From Calditrichaceae bacterium (lineage in GTDB: Bacteria > Calditrichota > Calditrichia > Calditrichales > Calditrichaceae), in assembly GCA_024763405.1 (NCBI GenBank), contig JANTFQ010000125.1, positions 1 to 7,018 of the forward strand: a DNA stretch of 7,018 nucleotides. The letters are read 5' to 3'. The translations under genes and the position numbers were made by a program. The notes below the pieces were generated by a model. It was not told where the DNA came from. It worked only from the letters and a program-made list of their open reading frames with translations, and did not search any database. Below, piece after piece: positions 6,904 through 7,018 of the stretch; positions within the stretch are counted from its first letter, which is position 1; every line of letters starts with the position of its first letter.

Positions 6904-7018
6904 CACCTCCCTACTAAAATTTATTGCACTGCTGACAAGCATTTAGTCCCCTTTTCTTTCAAACCGGCTGCTGCATAATATCATTCCCAGCTTGCCCCCT
7001 TTTTGGGCCTGTCCCTTT

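Noticed and set aside
6841..6942. Minus-strand 33-codon ORF with GGGG before its ATG, upstream of PAP2
   Set aside because: Too short to support; no recognisable sequence, and it overlaps the candidate promoter and palindrome. It could be a leader ORF if a promoter lies farther upstream.
6691..6978. Plus-strand open frame of 95 codons at the right end
   Set aside because: Half of it is antisense to the PAP2 start and the rest is promoter region; the product is a low-quality Lys/Phe-rich sequence with no ribosome site.
6943..7018. Minus-strand frames open to the window edge (ending at 6959 and 6943) that could be the C-terminus of another gene
   Set aside because: Only 19 and 24 codons are visible and two frames are equally open, so no gene can be claimed.

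Overview
The window holds five protein-coding genes from an ordinary-looking bacterial chromosome of moderate G+C. The organism is probably Gram-negative: a signal-peptide-bearing protein with a beta-barrel-like strand pattern and a Sec-exported hydrolase sit side by side. A very large SWIM + SNF2 protein and mixed use of AT-rich leaders and classic Shine-Dalgarno sites would fit the Bacteroidota/Calditrichota side of bacteria. That placement is a guess from style, not from any marker gene. I see no rRNA, tRNA, CRISPR array, insertion sequence or phage gene.

Layout, left to right. (1) 1-678, plus strand: the 3' part of a divergent uracil-DNA glycosylase, cut by the window edge. (2) 679-822: a spacer with a good sigma70-type promoter (730-758) and an inverted repeat in the untranslated leader. 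(3) 823-3984, plus: a 1053-residue SNF2-family DNA translocase with an N-terminal SWIM zinc finger. (4) 3985-4139: a spacer with a strong hairpin lacking a T-tract. (5) 4140-4802, plus: a small secreted alpha/beta hydrolase. (6) 4938-5690, plus: a probable outer-membrane beta-barrel protein whose reading frame is broken by one in-frame TGA exactly at the end of the signal peptide. (7) 5674-5865, minus: a short stretch with coding-like codons, possibly a gene remnant. (8) 5886-6827, minus: an integral-membrane PAP2-superfamily (Aur1/Ipt1-like) phosphatase/transferase, convergent with the barrel gene. (9) 6828-7018: its upstream region, with a weak promoter candidate and a palindrome.

The first two genes are both DNA-transaction proteins (base excision; DNA translocation or remodelling), but the gap and the internal promoter argue that the SNF2 gene has its own transcript. 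The next three genes are envelope or lipid related (secreted hydrolase, barrel, membrane PAP2), with no evidence that they form one pathway. I did not find a convincing new multi-gene system. The most useful leads are the in-frame TGA in the barrel gene, the altered active-site motifs of the glycosylase, the ambiguous start and structured leader of the SNF2 gene, and the minus-strand coding-like remnant.
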